A program made the translations under genes and the position numbers. From NCBI RefSeq assembly GCF_002482385.1, contig NZ_DLFW01000002.1, positions 549,238 to 613,237 of the forward strand: a stretch of 64,000 bases of DNA, given 5' to 3'. This DNA comes from Dysgonomonas sp. UBA7710. GTDB taxonomy: Bacteria > Bacteroidota > Bacteroidia > Bacteroidales > Dysgonomonadaceae. Positions 33,005 through 41,974 of the stretch are shown piece by piece. Position 1 is the first letter of the stretch; the number at the start of each line of letters is the position of its first letter. The notes under the pieces were generated by a model, which saw only the letters and a list, made by a program, of their open reading frames with translations, did no database searches and had not been told where the DNA came from.

Positions 33005-34501
33005 ATGGAAGAGTTTCTTTTCTACATATTGAAAGTTACTGCATGCTTCACATTATTTTATATTTGTGTGAGGGCATTCTTGTCTAATGAAACTTTTCAT
33101 CGTTTCAACCGCGCGGTTATACTTATTGGTACCGGGATTTGCTTTGCATTACCTCTTATAAAAATAAATGTACGGGAATACAGTCCTATTCAGAAACCTT
33201 TCGTCCTTATAGAAGAAGCCCTCATTCCTGTAGAACAGTCGTCTGATATGGAGATATACCGGTATGATATACGGGCTTTACCTTCCTTATCCGAACCGGA
33301 AAATCCGGCTATTCTGGTTGGTACGGTATTATTGTTTATATACCTGATAGGTAGCGGAGTTAATCTGATAATACTGGCCAGATCGATTTATTCAATGTAT
33401 CGCCTTATCCGGGGTGGGCGTAAGATTGTACAAAATCGGCATATATTTGTTGTCGTTTCTTCTGATATAAATCCCTTTAGCTGGCGCAGGTATATTGTTT
33501 TGTCAGAACCGGATTATGCCGGTAATTCTTCGGAAATTATTACGCATGAGATGGCCCATATCAGGCACCGGCATTCCCTCGACTTGATTTATATGGAACT
33601 GGTTGTTCTTGTGCAATGGTTCAATCCGGCTGCGTGGCTTTTGAAAAGGGAATTGAAAGATATACATGAATATCAGGCCGATATAAGTGTTTTAGAATCT
33701 GGTATTGATGCAACAAAATATCAACTCTTATTAGTAAAAAAAGCCGTTGGCGCAAGCTCCTACACTCTAGCCAACAGCTTTAACCACAGTAAAATTAAAA
33801 AACGAATTACTATGATGTTAAAAGAAAAATCAAACAAATGGGCACGGTTGAAGCTCTTATTATTGCTCCCGTTAGGTATACTTACTGTATACGCTTTTGC
33901 CCGCCCTTCAGTAAATGAGCCATTAAATACGCTCATCAATTACGAAAGTACAGAGAATTTATCGGATGTGAAAATGTTGGATAAGGAACTTTCATCCTCT
34001 GCAACTGCTGATGTGGATCAGGTTGTATCTAAGTCAGCAATAAAGTTTACTCCTCCCCAGATAAAACAAGATGTACCACCACCTCCTCCATTGCAAGTAA
34101 CGACGAATCAACAAAGAGATAGTGTAAGTAAGGCCCTGAATGAATATATAGATAAGAACGGCTACAAGTCTGAAAATAGAATTGGTAATCCGCCGACGGG
34201 TAAGTTTGAGGTAATGATGATGAGTGACACAAGAGATTTGGAAAACAAAACTACAGTTTTTCCAAGGTCATACAATAAGAAAGCAGACGGGAATAAGTCG
34301 GGTTATCTTCGTATTTATTGGTATGTGATAGACGGGAAGAAATATTCGTGGAATAAATTCATGGATAAATGTCGTTATGGGAAAGTCTTTTTTGACAGAA
34401 GTAAAATAAAACCGGAAGATGGTAAGATAACAGAGCTATATGGAATAACTACAGATGGAGCTAAAACTTCGGGTTTTTATATGGTAGGATGTAAAGAATA
34501 A
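33005..34501 (+). CDS. BlaR1/MecR1-like M56 metallopeptidase sensor
   Basis: The product has 498 residues. Three to four N-terminal membrane helices are followed by the zinc peptidase motif ITHEMAHIRHRH (HEMAH about 180-184) with the third ligand region DIHEYQADISVLESG (about 217-231), and one more membrane helix about residue 283-300. The remaining 200 residues are extracytoplasmic: a Pro-rich stretch (PPPPPLQV near 359-366) and an unassigned C-terminal domain with no beta-lactam-binding SxxK-type sensor visible. Known M56 proteins cleave the BlaI partner after signal perception; here the signal is probably not a beta-lactam. Confidence 0.9.
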   Translation: MEEFLFYILKVTACFTLFYICVRAFLSNETFHRFNRAVILIGTGICFALPLIKINVREYSPIQKPFVLIEEALIPVEQSSDMEIYRYDIRALPSLSEPENPAILVGTVLLFIYLIGSGVNLIILARSIYSMYRLIRGGRKIVQNRHIFVVVSSDINPFSWRRYIVLSEPDYAGNSSEIITHEMAHIRHRHSLDLIYMELVVLVQWFNPAAWLLKRELKDIHEYQADISVLESGIDATKYQLLLVKKAVGASSYTLANSFNHSKIKKRITMMLKEKSNKWARLKLLLLLPLGILTVYAFARPSVNEPLNTLINYESTENLSDVKMLDKELSSSATADVDQVVSKSAIKFTPPQIKQDVPPPPPLQVTTNQQRDSVSKALNEYIDKNGYKSENRIGNPPTGKFEVMMMSDTRDLENKTTVFPRSYNKKADGNKSGYLRIYWYVIDGKKYSWNKFMDKCRYGKVFFDRSKIKPEDGKITELYGITTDGAKTSGFYMVGCKE

Positions 34502-34507
34502 AAGATA

Positions 34508-34545
34508 AAGGCTGCCTCAATTTGGCTTATGGGGCAGCCTTCTTA
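34508..34545. terminator. Bidirectional terminator between the M56 sensor and U32 genes
   Basis: AAGGCTGCC at 34508-34516 pairs with GGCAGCCTT at 34533-34541. T-rich sequence follows on the plus side (CTTATTATA). It lies between convergent genes. Confidence 0.85.
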
Positions 34546-35820
34546 TTATACTTTCTCTACAAATTTCTTTTTCCGTTCCACTTTTACGAGCTTGAAAAGT
34601 TTGTCCGAAGGACGGATTTTATCACTCACTTTTATAGAGAATTTTTCGCCTTTAACTGTTTCTTCGACAGATTTAAGGTCGACACGAATCTCTTCAACCG
34701 TTTGAAAAACAGCTCCGGTGGTAGGTCCTGTAATCAATATCTCGTCTCCGACTTTCAGCGACTGGGTTTCCATCAGGAATTCTGCCACGCCCAGATTGGA
34801 GAAGTATTTGATTCCTTTTGCAATATACACTTTCCGTTTGGTAGCACCCGAACCGTAATTGCTGGACCATTCACCGAGCCTTTGTCCCAGATAGTAGCCA
34901 TCCCAGAATCCACGGTTGAATACCGTAGCCAGCCGTTCGTCCCAGTTCTCAACTTTTTCTTCTGTGAACGTACCTTCACAATAGGCTTTTATAGCTTCCT
35001 TGTAGCATTCTACTACGGTACGGACATACTCAGGGCCGCGGGCACGGCCTTCTATCTTGAATACACGTACACCTGCATCCATCATCTTGTTCATGAAGTG
35101 GATTGTTTTGAGGTCTTTTGGTGACATGATATATTCGTTATCTATCTCAAGCTCTATATCCGTTTCCTTATCTTTTACAATATAGCTGCGACGGCATATC
35201 TGGTTGCATGCTCCACGGTTTGCCGACAGGTCGCGTTCGTGCAGGCTGAGGTAGCATTTACCCGATACAGCCATACAGAGCGCACCGTGTGAAAACATCT
35301 CTATACGAATGAGTTCACCGTTAGGGCCCTTTATATTCTGCTCTACAATATCTTTATAGATAGCTGCTACCTGATCGAGATTCAGTTCGCGGGCCAACAC
35401 CACGACGTCGGCGAATTGTCCGTAGAATTTCAACGCTTCTGTATTGGTAATATTCAATTGGGTGGAAAGGTGCACTTCCACACCGATACTGCGGGCATAC
35501 ATCATTACCGATACATCGGACGCAATAATAGCTGACAATTCGGCTTCTTTGGCGGCATTTACTATCTGACGCATCAATGAAATATCATTATCATAGATAA
35601 TGGTGTTGACTGTAAGATAACTTTTGAGCCCGTTCTCCTTACAGACAGATGCTATTTGTTTCAGATCGTCGATTGTGAAATTATTGGATGACCTGGCACG
35701 CATATTCAGTCCTTCGATGCCGAAGTATATAGAATCAGCTCCTCCTTGTATGGCTGCTGTGAGAGAGTCGTATGACCCTACAGGCGCCATTATTTCAAAA
35801 TCGGATATATTATTTTTCAT
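34546..35820 (-). CDS. trhP: U32-family tRNA 5-hydroxyuridine synthesis protein (TrhP/YegQ-like)
   Basis: The product has 424 residues, in the range of TrhP. N-terminal landmarks are FEIMAPVGSYDSLTAAIQGGADSIYFG (about 8-34) and VHLSTQLNITN near 117-127. The conserved cysteine cluster around CMAVSGKCYLSLH (about 177-189) and GACNQICRRSY (about 198-208) is typical of U32 proteins and may hold an Fe-S cluster. The C-terminal beta-barrel-like domain has GDEILITGPTTG. TrhP proteins hydroxylate U34 of tRNAs using prephenate; the family name peptidase is historical. Other U32 members (UbiU/V, RlhA) differ in length. Confidence 0.87.
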   Translation of the reverse strand: MKNNISDFEIMAPVGSYDSLTAAIQGGADSIYFGIEGLNMRARSSNNFTIDDLKQIASVCKENGLKSYLTVNTIIYDNDISLMRQIVNAAKEAELSAIIASDVSVMMYARSIGVEVHLSTQLNITNTEALKFYGQFADVVVLARELNLDQVAAIYKDIVEQNIKGPNGELIRIEMFSHGALCMAVSGKCYLSLHERDLSANRGACNQICRRSYIVKDKETDIELEIDNEYIMSPKDLKTIHFMNKMMDAGVRVFKIEGRARGPEYVRTVVECYKEAIKAYCEGTFTEEKVENWDERLATVFNRGFWDGYYLGQRLGEWSSNYGSGATKRKVYIAKGIKYFSNLGVAEFLMETQSLKVGDEILITGPTTGAVFQTVEEIRVDLKSVEETVKGEKFSIKVSDKIRPSDKLFKLVKVERKKKFVEKV

Positions 35821-35965
35821 TATGGATGTTTAAATATTTTAAATATAAAATACAGGATGTTTCCAGACAATACGAAGCCTGATCTGAAAAAGATGTGCAA
35901 AATTATACTTTTTAAACCGAACAGACAACTTTGGAGTATAGATAGCACCTATGCTTCCATTAATT

Positions 35966-36757
35966 TTATATATCAGCTATCTTTTCTTTTGTCGCGCGTA
36001 TACTGATTTCTATATCATTTTTCATTTCGCTGTCATTGGCTGTATCGAGATTATCCAGTGCCGCCTGATAATCCTCCAAAGCTGCCCGGTAATTAGACAG
36101 TTCGTAATATGTATTTCCTCGGTTGTACCAGGCAACGGGTGAACCCTCCAGTTTTATGGCTTCATCAAAATCAGCGAGTGCTTCATCATAATGCTCCATT
36201 TTTTCATGTGTCAGTCCTCTGTTATTGTAGGCACTGGCATAATCGGGCAGTAATTCTATGGTCCGGTTAAAGTCATGCAGCGCTTTTTCATACAGACCCA
36301 TATTGCTATAAATCGATCCCCGGTTATAAAAAGCCATTCCGTCTTTAGGGTCGAGTTCTATGATTTTCGAGCATGTATTGAGCGTCTCCATTTCGTTGCC
36401 TGTCTGATAATAGATAGTAGCAAGGTGCATATATGTTTTTACCAGCACTTTATTACGCCACTCGGTATCTTTTTTATATTTCTCATCATTATTGATGCGT
36501 TCGATCAGGTTGTTCAGCATATTTATTTTCTGCTGAGGGGAAGATAGTTTGTTGAGCGCAATATAGACGTCATTATTAAATTTTACAAGGCTTTTTTCTC
36601 CCTGTTTCCGTCTTTTTGCAATCAGGAAAAACATGACGGCAAAGAGTATGAACATCAGGACAAACATGGCAACGATGCCTGCTATGCCGAATCCTGCGAT
36701 AGAACTTACATTACAGGATGTGAATAAGAATGGTATGGGTATTATTATATATTTCAT
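35966..36757 (-). CDS. TPR-repeat membrane/lipoprotein
   Basis: The product has 263 residues. It begins with IPFLFTSC, a possible lipobox with Cys about 15, then one membrane helix (about 22-50) and a charged stretch (AKRRKQGEKSL). About four tetratricopeptide repeats follow (residues 105-245), with the consensus AFYNRGSIYSNMGLYEKALHDF and ASAYNNRGLTHEKMEHYDEAL. TPRs hold protein partners. It is followed downstream on the same strand by nothing, and the LysR gene lies 14 bp upstream, so the two are probably co-transcribed. A related TPR lipoprotein is at 62507-63463. Confidence 0.85.
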   Translation of the reverse strand: MKYIIIPIPFLFTSCNVSSIAGFGIAGIVAMFVLMFILFAVMFFLIAKRRKQGEKSLVKFNNDVYIALNKLSSPQQKINMLNNLIERINNDEKYKKDTEWRNKVLVKTYMHLATIYYQTGNEMETLNTCSKIIELDPKDGMAFYNRGSIYSNMGLYEKALHDFNRTIELLPDYASAYNNRGLTHEKMEHYDEALADFDEAIKLEGSPVAWYNRGNTYYELSNYRAALEDYQAALDNLDTANDSEMKNDIEISIRATKEKIADI

Positions 36758-36771
36758 GTGGCAGATAGAGT

Positions 36772-37683
36772 TTATTCAGTGGTATTAATATGTGTTTTTA
36801 TGAAAGTTCGTACTTTTTCTACGTATTGAGGTTGTATTTTATCCTTATTGTATGCCAGATACAGAGTATTTGTTGCAGGTATATTTCCTTTCCAGAGTAT
36901 TTTTACCAATCCCTCTTCCAGAGCTCTCCCCGCAATCAGGTCAGATGAAACCGCCAATACATCGCTATTACTTACAGCCCTCAATATGCCGTCATTGTCC
37001 GGTATGGTCGCATGCAGTTTCAGTATAGGACGTTTTTTGAAATTCTCCCGCCAGAATCTTCTTACTAATGCCAGATCGGTACTATAGGCAATCCATTTTT
37101 GGGCTTTGAGCCATTTTTCGATATCTTCTATACTGTTTTTTTCTATGCAGGCGTCAAAATCTGTCGTATCTATAGCCGGGTTGCAGACAATCATAAACGA
37201 TTCGGTGAATAATGCTTCGTAAGTAAGGTTATCCGCAGATTTATTTTGCCGTGTGATGATAGCTATATCGAGATCGTTACTGATAACCTTTTCGGTCAGA
37301 GTATCAGCAAGACCATATTCTACTGTCAGATGCAGGTCTTTCTGATTACCTACATGTTCTGCCAGATAATCATTAAAGATTTCGGCAGGTGTGCCTAAAC
37401 GGATACTTGGGGCTTTATTCAGAACGGTACGTTTAAATTCGGTTTCTACCCGCTCCAGATTATCTATCGATTCCACAATTTGAGTATAGAGCTGTTTGCC
37501 ATACTCGGTGGGCATCATTTTCCGGGGAAGCCTGACAAATAATTGCTGTCCGATATAGCTTTCCAGCGATGCCAGCTGGATACTCATATTGGGTTGGGAT
37601 ATCATCAGTTCCTGTGCTGCCCGCGTTAGTGTTCCGTACTGATAAATTGCTTTGAATGTTCTGTACCATTCCAGATTGACCAT
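36772..37683 (-). CDS. LysR-family transcriptional regulator
   Basis: The product has 303 residues with the LysR winged helix at the N terminus (FKAIYQYGTLTRAAQELMISQPNMSIQLASLE, about 9-40) and a co-factor-binding domain over the remaining 210 residues. It is divergent from the YceI-family lipoprotein gene with a 220-bp space, the usual place for LysR control of the neighbour. The ligand is unknown. Confidence 0.92.
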   Translation of the reverse strand: MVNLEWYRTFKAIYQYGTLTRAAQELMISQPNMSIQLASLESYIGQQLFVRLPRKMMPTEYGKQLYTQIVESIDNLERVETEFKRTVLNKAPSIRLGTPAEIFNDYLAEHVGNQKDLHLTVEYGLADTLTEKVISNDLDIAIITRQNKSADNLTYEALFTESFMIVCNPAIDTTDFDACIEKNSIEDIEKWLKAQKWIAYSTDLALVRRFWRENFKKRPILKLHATIPDNDGILRAVSNSDVLAVSSDLIAGRALEEGLVKILWKGNIPATNTLYLAYNKDKIQPQYVEKVRTFIKTHINTTE

Positions 37684-37823
37684 ATAATAATTATGATTTA
37701 TAGTTTTAGAGAGTGAACATGTCGTATGCCAAATCTGTTTACTCTTTAGTTGTAGATATTTATTTAATTGATTTATTCTGCAAATCTATTAATTTTTTTA
37801 TGATTATGTATCAATATAACTAT

Positions 37824-37854
37824 TTTGATAATAGAATAAAGTATTTTAACTTTG
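37824..37854 (+). promoter_or_regulatory. Promoter of the YceI-family gene
   Basis: TTTG at 37824-37827 and TAACTTTG at 37847-37854 are separated by 19 nt, a full Bacteroidota consensus. It lies about 50 bp before the start codon, in the space between the divergent LysR and YceI genes. Confidence 0.75.
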
Positions 37855-37903
37855 CGACATATTTAAAACAAAATTATATTAATATTAAACAAGGAAATTG
37901 AGA

Positions 37904-38560
37904 ATGAAAACATATTTATTAGCTATCGCATCATTAATATTCGTAGCATCGTGCAACAACGCTGCTAAAAACAAGGTTGAAGGAACTGACGCTCAGGTGG
38001 CGGCATCTGGGACCGGAGTAGAACTGACAGTAGACCCTTCTGCTTCATCTATACATTGGGTAGGATCTAAAGTAGGGGGTTCCCATCACGGAACAATCGG
38101 TATAAAGAGTGGAAGCCTTGCTGTTAATGGGGAAGAAGTGGCTTCGGGTTCGTTCGTAATAGATATGAATGCGATCGTAGATGAAGATCTTACCGAAGCT
38201 AAAATGAATGAAATGCTGGTAAACCACCTGAAAAGTGAAGATTTCTTTGATGTCGCAAAATATCCTGAAAGTACTTTTACTATTACAAAAGTGGAAGCTC
38301 TGGCAACACCAAACGACAGTGTAAACTATACGGTTAGCGGTAATCTGAAACTGAAAGATGTAGAGAAGAATATCTCTTTCGGTGCAAAAGTTACAAAAGA
38401 AGGTGAACTGTATAAGGCTGTTACCGTTCCGTTTACTATCGACCGTACTCAATGGAATGTGAAATATGGTTCAAAGACTTTGTTTGCCAATCTGAAAGAA
38501 AATATTGTAAACGATAATATCGAATTGCAGATAACAGTTGTAGCTAAAGCGGCTCAATAA
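37904..38560 (+). CDS. YceI-family lipoprotein
   Basis: The product has 218 residues from the ATG at 37904 (an in-frame TTG six bases earlier is less likely). The lipobox is FVASC (Cys about 17). The YceI lipocalin-like domain starts near residue 46 (SSIHWVGSKVGGSHHGTIGIKSGSL in pieces), with the typical FVIDMNAIVDEDL near 85-97 and FDVAKYPESTFTIT near 116-129, ending FTIDRTQWNVKYGS...NIELQI. YceI proteins bind long isoprenoid lipids in a beta-barrel cavity. A consensus promoter is upstream and a terminator downstream. The divergent LysR may control it. Confidence 0.92.
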   Translation: MKTYLLAIASLIFVASCNNAAKNKVEGTDAQVAASGTGVELTVDPSASSIHWVGSKVGGSHHGTIGIKSGSLAVNGEEVASGSFVIDMNAIVDEDLTEAKMNEMLVNHLKSEDFFDVAKYPESTFTITKVEALATPNDSVNYTVSGNLKLKDVEKNISFGAKVTKEGELYKAVTVPFTIDRTQWNVKYGSKTLFANLKENIVNDNIELQITVVAKAAQ

Positions 38561-38586
38561 TACATTAAACGGTATTTTTATTATAT

Positions 38587-38622
38587 ACGGCTTTGACTAT
38601 AGTGTCAAGGCCGTTATTTTAT
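38587..38622 (+). terminator. Terminator after the YceI-family gene
   Basis: ACGGCTTTGAC (38587-38597) pairs with GTCAAGGCCGT (38604-38614), with one mismatched pair, and is followed by TATTTTAT. Confidence 0.85.
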
Positions 38623-39292
38623 AAATTCCGCCAATAAGTAGTTGAAGAGATTATTGTCGTATAAAATTGTTCGATTTTTCTACTGCGCGCAATTAAAATT
38701 GCTTGCGTTCCTTTTGGCCTAAGCCCCAAAAGGACCCAAAAATGCTTTAGCGCCCCGCTTCAACGTCCGACCCATAACGGGCTCAAAGGCTAAATAAAAA
38801 AAACTCGCTCCGGGATGTATATAATACGCATTAGCGGATAAGCTCAAACACGTTTTTGTTTTTAACGCCTTTTTCGTCCTATGGGTGCCCCGTACTTAAA
38901 GCTAACGGTGCTGCTGACGCACGTGCGGCTAAAGCCCGGAAAACCTTTGTCCTGTCGTCGCATCGCGATTCCGGCCTCGTCCCGCAGGCGGGGTACCCAA
39001 TCCGTAAAGCGGAGGTGTAGGGCAAAATACGGTAGCTGCTATACCCTGCTGATAATCCGGCTAAAGATGATTCCGTATTATTTTGCCCTACCGAAGCTGC
39101 GGTTTTGGGTCGCCGGGGGATGCAGCCTTGATTTTTTGTTTCGTTTTGCATCAAGGCAAAATGAATTGGAGCGAAGCCGAATTGAAAATCGGCGGAGCCA
39201 AATCGGCGTTAGCCAAATACAAGACGGCAGGCGCGTTAGAAAAAAAAGAGCGTTAAAATTCATCCACTGATTAGCTTAAATAACATAGATTT
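38623..39292. other. Gene-free, GC-rich intergenic region
   Basis: No protein gene is supported. The base composition is clearly more GC-rich than the neighbourhood from about 38690 to 39240. It contains the structured repeat copy A (38940-39131) and, beyond it, an ACAAGACGGC-type tail with repeated GAAGCCGAATT/GCGGAGCCAAAT pieces (39170-39225). Open frames of 61-129 codons in both strands overlap the repeat and show no recognisable protein. Confidence 0.75.
38940..39131 (-). repeat. Structured dispersed repeat, copy A
   Basis: Read on the minus strand it matches 61240-61416: both contain GGCGACCCAAAACCGCAGC, GCAGCTACCGTATTTTGC and TTGGGT. The inner stem is perfect over 13 bp (39017-39029 GTAGGGCAAAATA with 39079-39091), and an outer stem pairs TACCCAATCCG (38994-39004) with CGGTTTTGGGT near 39100-39110. 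Its GC content and stem conservation suggest a functional RNA or a mobile element. The family is not one I can name. Confidence 0.75.
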
Positions 39293-40123
39293 ATGACACT
39301 AAAAGATTTACATAAACAAGCCATGCAGTTTCACGATACACCGCCTATGCCGGTTGTATTTGTAGGGCATGGTACGCCGATGAATGCCATTGAGGATAAC
39401 GAGTTTGTACAGGCATGGGGCAGATTGGGGCAAAATCTTCCGCAACCACAGGCTATTCTTTGTATTTCAGCCCATTGGGAAACTCGTGGAACTTTGGTTA
39501 CTGCCATGAATGAACCTAAGACTATACACGATTTCTATGGCTTTCCCCGTGAATTATCTGCCCAGCAGTATCCTGCCCGGGGATCGAAAGAACTGGCTGA
39601 GTTAGTCAGAGGACAGATAAACGATGTTATCATCGGAGAAGATTATGAATGGGGACTCGACCATGGTAGCTGGAGCGTATTGAAACACATTTATCCCATG
39701 GCGGATATTCCGGTAGTGCAGATGAGTATCGACCATTTCAAAGGAATGCAGTATCATTACGATCTGGGACGGGAACTGGCTTTTTTGCGCCGCAAAGGAG
39801 TTTTGGTGATAGGCAGTGGAAATATGATTCACAATCTGCGGATGGTACGCATCGAAGGGGATGACTTCAATACGGAATATGGTTACGACTGGGCTTTCGA
39901 ACTGAATGACTTGTTCAAAGATAAGATATTGAACGGAGATTTCCATTCCCTGATAGATTATACCCGTTTGCACAATGCGGCCCGTCTGGCTATTCCTACT
40001 CCCGAGCATTATATCCCATTACTTTACACTTTGGCTTTGCGGGAAAGGGATGAGCAGATTAGGATATTTAACGATAAGGTAATCGCCGGATCGCTGAGTA
40101 TGACCTCTCTTGTAATAGGATAG
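39293..40123 (+). CDS. ygiD: 4,5-DOPA dioxygenase extradiol-like protein (YgiD family)
   Basis: The product has 276 residues, the length of YgiD. Metal ligands are suggested by FVGHGTPMNAIEDN (His near 24), CISAHWETRG (His near 61), DHGSWSVLKH (near 123) and GSGNMIHNL (near 182-190). This is the class III extradiol dioxygenase (LigB) fold with a zinc or iron site, acting on catechol-type substrates; the physiological substrate in bacteria is unclear. It converges with the CDF transporter gene with only 5 bp between the stops. Confidence 0.92.
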   Translation: MTLKDLHKQAMQFHDTPPMPVVFVGHGTPMNAIEDNEFVQAWGRLGQNLPQPQAILCISAHWETRGTLVTAMNEPKTIHDFYGFPRELSAQQYPARGSKELAELVRGQINDVIIGEDYEWGLDHGSWSVLKHIYPMADIPVVQMSIDHFKGMQYHYDLGRELAFLRRKGVLVIGSGNMIHNLRMVRIEGDDFNTEYGYDWAFELNDLFKDKILNGDFHSLIDYTRLHNAARLAIPTPEHYIPLLYTLALRERDEQIRIFNDKVIAGSLSMTSLVIG

Positions 40124-40128
40124 GAGGC

Positions 40129-40998
40129 TTATCTCGAAGGCTCTACATGTATCAGCACATCTGCTATTTCGGGTTTATGGGCTATTAGCCTGCGTTTAAG
40201 TTCGTGGGCAATATCATGTCCTTCTTTCACAGTAATATTTTTATTTACAATAATGTGTAGGTCTACATAGTATGACATCCCCGTTTTGCGGATATGGCAT
40301 TTTTCGGTATCTACCACTCCGTCTATTGTTTTTGAAAAATCGCAGATATTGTTGGCCATATCCGTATACATATCTTTATCCATCATTTCTCCCCATGCAG
40401 GTTTCAGTATGCGGTAACTGTTATACAGGATAATAAATGCTGCGAATAATGCTGCCCAGTCGTCAGCTGATTCATACCCTTCTCCTTTATAAATAGCGAT
40501 GGATATTCCTATAAAAGCCGCGACAGAAGTAATAGCATCGCTACGGTGATGCCAGGCGTCAGCTTTCAGAGATGTGCTTCCTGTTTGTTTTGCTTTTCTT
40601 ATTACCAGACGGTACGATAATTCTTTCCATATAATGATTGCTCCCAGTACAAATAATGTAAATAGCTTGGGGCCTTCGTGCGGCGTACGTATATTTTCTA
40701 TACTTTCTATCGCGATAATTGTAGCAGAAATGATAAGAAAGCCTACAACCGCGAAGGTAACAAGCGGCTCTATCCGCCCATGCCCGTATGGGTGGTCTTC
40801 ATCCGCAGGTTTGCTGGCATACCTTAAGCCTAAGAGAACGAGAATGGAAGAAAATATATCGGCGGTGGATTCAATAGCGTCGGCGATCAGGGCATAGGAA
40901 TTGCCGAAATATCCGGCCAGCCATTTACATACTGCTAAAAGAGTATTACCTATTATACTAAAAACAGATGCCTTTTGGGCTGTCTGGGTCTTATCCAT
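40129..40998 (-). CDS. Cation diffusion facilitator (CDF) transporter
   Basis: The product has 289 residues with six membrane helices. Metal-site motifs in helices 2 and 5 are visible: ALIADAIESTADI near residue 35-47 and SLKADAWHHRSDAITSVA (HxxxD) near 145-162. The cytosolic C-terminal domain starts about residue 205 (MDKDMYTDMANNICDFSKTI) with His residues. It exports divalent metal ions such as Zn, Fe or Mn by proton exchange. HHRSD in helix 5 is the form common in iron/manganese-type and zinc-type members, so the metal is undetermined. Confidence 0.92.
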   Translation of the reverse strand: MDKTQTAQKASVFSIIGNTLLAVCKWLAGYFGNSYALIADAIESTADIFSSILVLLGLRYASKPADEDHPYGHGRIEPLVTFAVVGFLIISATIIAIESIENIRTPHEGPKLFTLFVLGAIIIWKELSYRLVIRKAKQTGSTSLKADAWHHRSDAITSVAAFIGISIAIYKGEGYESADDWAALFAAFIILYNSYRILKPAWGEMMDKDMYTDMANNICDFSKTIDGVVDTEKCHIRKTGMSYYVDLHIIVNKNITVKEGHDIAHELKRRLIAHKPEIADVLIHVEPSR

Positions 40999-41044
40999 TT
41001 ATCTATATTTAAAGTACAAATATACAGTTTTAAGTAATTGGATT

Positions 41045-41974
41045 TTATTTTGTACTTGTAATTTTGTCACCTCTGAAAGTCAGGTTTCCGGCAGGATAAA
41101 ACCATTGTTCCGTATTTCCGTTTTCTTTTATTTCTGTCGGTTCACCCCATGCAAGGCGGGTCATTTCCTTGGTCATCCCAACTCTGATTTTGTTTTGCAG
41201 GATACGGCGGAAATTATTTACATTATATTTTCTTGTCAGGGCTGAGGCTTCGGCCACAGTATATACTTTCTTGATGCTCTCATTTTTCAGTGTGGAAGAG
41301 TAGGGGACAGCTGTTTTTATACCCTTTGCATTTTGCAGAACCAATGAGAGTTCATTCGTTGTATTGTCCATTGTCACGTCCGTACATTTCCATGTCTGTC
41401 CGGTGGTGAAAGCCAGAGCCTTATTTGTAACCAGATTACGGGACATCTTTAATATATCGTCCGATATTACATACTCTTTCCCTGTCAGTAATTCTTTTTG
41501 CTTTTCGAAAAAGCCTTTTACAAGAAAGGGAAAAGTATAGTCGGCTTCGGCATTATATTTATAATATATGATATCTCCACTCGAAAGTTCCTGTAATTTC
41601 AGATAGAATTCGTCACTATAATCTTTAGTATTTGTTTTTGCTTTCGGGTGCCTGATAACTTCAAGTACATGGAAATACTTACCTGCCAGATCTTCGTAAC
41701 GGGAATTGTAATTATCGTTCGGTTTATATATATTCTTTTCGTCGTTCAGCAGGTCGTCGTCTTTTTTGTATTTCAGTATAAAACCGCTATATCCGAAAGA
41801 TTGGGATGATTTATCCAGTCCTTTCAGGTACAGTTCCTGCCCTGTATATCCTATTGCATTTTTGCCCAGGAAATTAGTTGTGCTGTCATATGCAAACGTC
41901 GGAACTGTTTCTTTCTGCGCAAACAGAGTAATACTAAATAAGGCGAGGAATATTATTAAATATATTTTTTTCAT
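41045..41974 (-). CDS. Secreted protein with BamE/SmpA-like C terminus
   Basis: The product has 309 residues with a signal peptide (LFAQ, about residue 20). The N-terminal 230 residues are an unassigned beta-rich domain that includes GYTGQELYLKGLD near 43-55. The C-terminal 50 residues look like the BamE/SmpA/OmlA fold: IRVGMTKEMTRLAWGEPTEI followed by EQWFYP and LTFRGDKI. Some Bacteroidota envelope proteins carry this motif outside the BAM complex. Its start overlaps the stop of the histidine phosphatase gene by 4 bp (ATGA), so the two are coupled. Function unknown. Confidence 0.75.
   Translation of the reverse strand: MKKIYLIIFLALFSITLFAQKETVPTFAYDSTTNFLGKNAIGYTGQELYLKGLDKSSQSFGYSGFILKYKKDDDLLNDEKNIYKPNDNYNSRYEDLAGKYFHVLEVIRHPKAKTNTKDYSDEFYLKLQELSSGDIIYYKYNAEADYTFPFLVKGFFEKQKELLTGKEYVISDDILKMSRNLVTNKALAFTTGQTWKCTDVTMDNTTNELSLVLQNAKGIKTAVPYSSTLKNESIKKVYTVAEASALTRKYNVNNFRRILQNKIRVGMTKEMTRLAWGEPTEIKENGNTEQWFYPAGNLTFRGDKITSTK

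Noticed and set aside
34522..35124. 200-codon plus-strand ORF opposite the U32 gene
   Set aside because: It is entirely antisense to a well-supported U32-family gene and has no family features.
37713..37901. 62-codon ORF upstream of the YceI gene
   Set aside because: It lies across the consensus promoter of the YceI gene, is AT-rich and has no family match.
38881..39270. 129-codon ORF and opposite 91-codon ORF in the GC-rich intergenic region
   Set aside because: Both run through the structured repeat, and the homologous frame in copy B is not maintained, so coding is unlikely.
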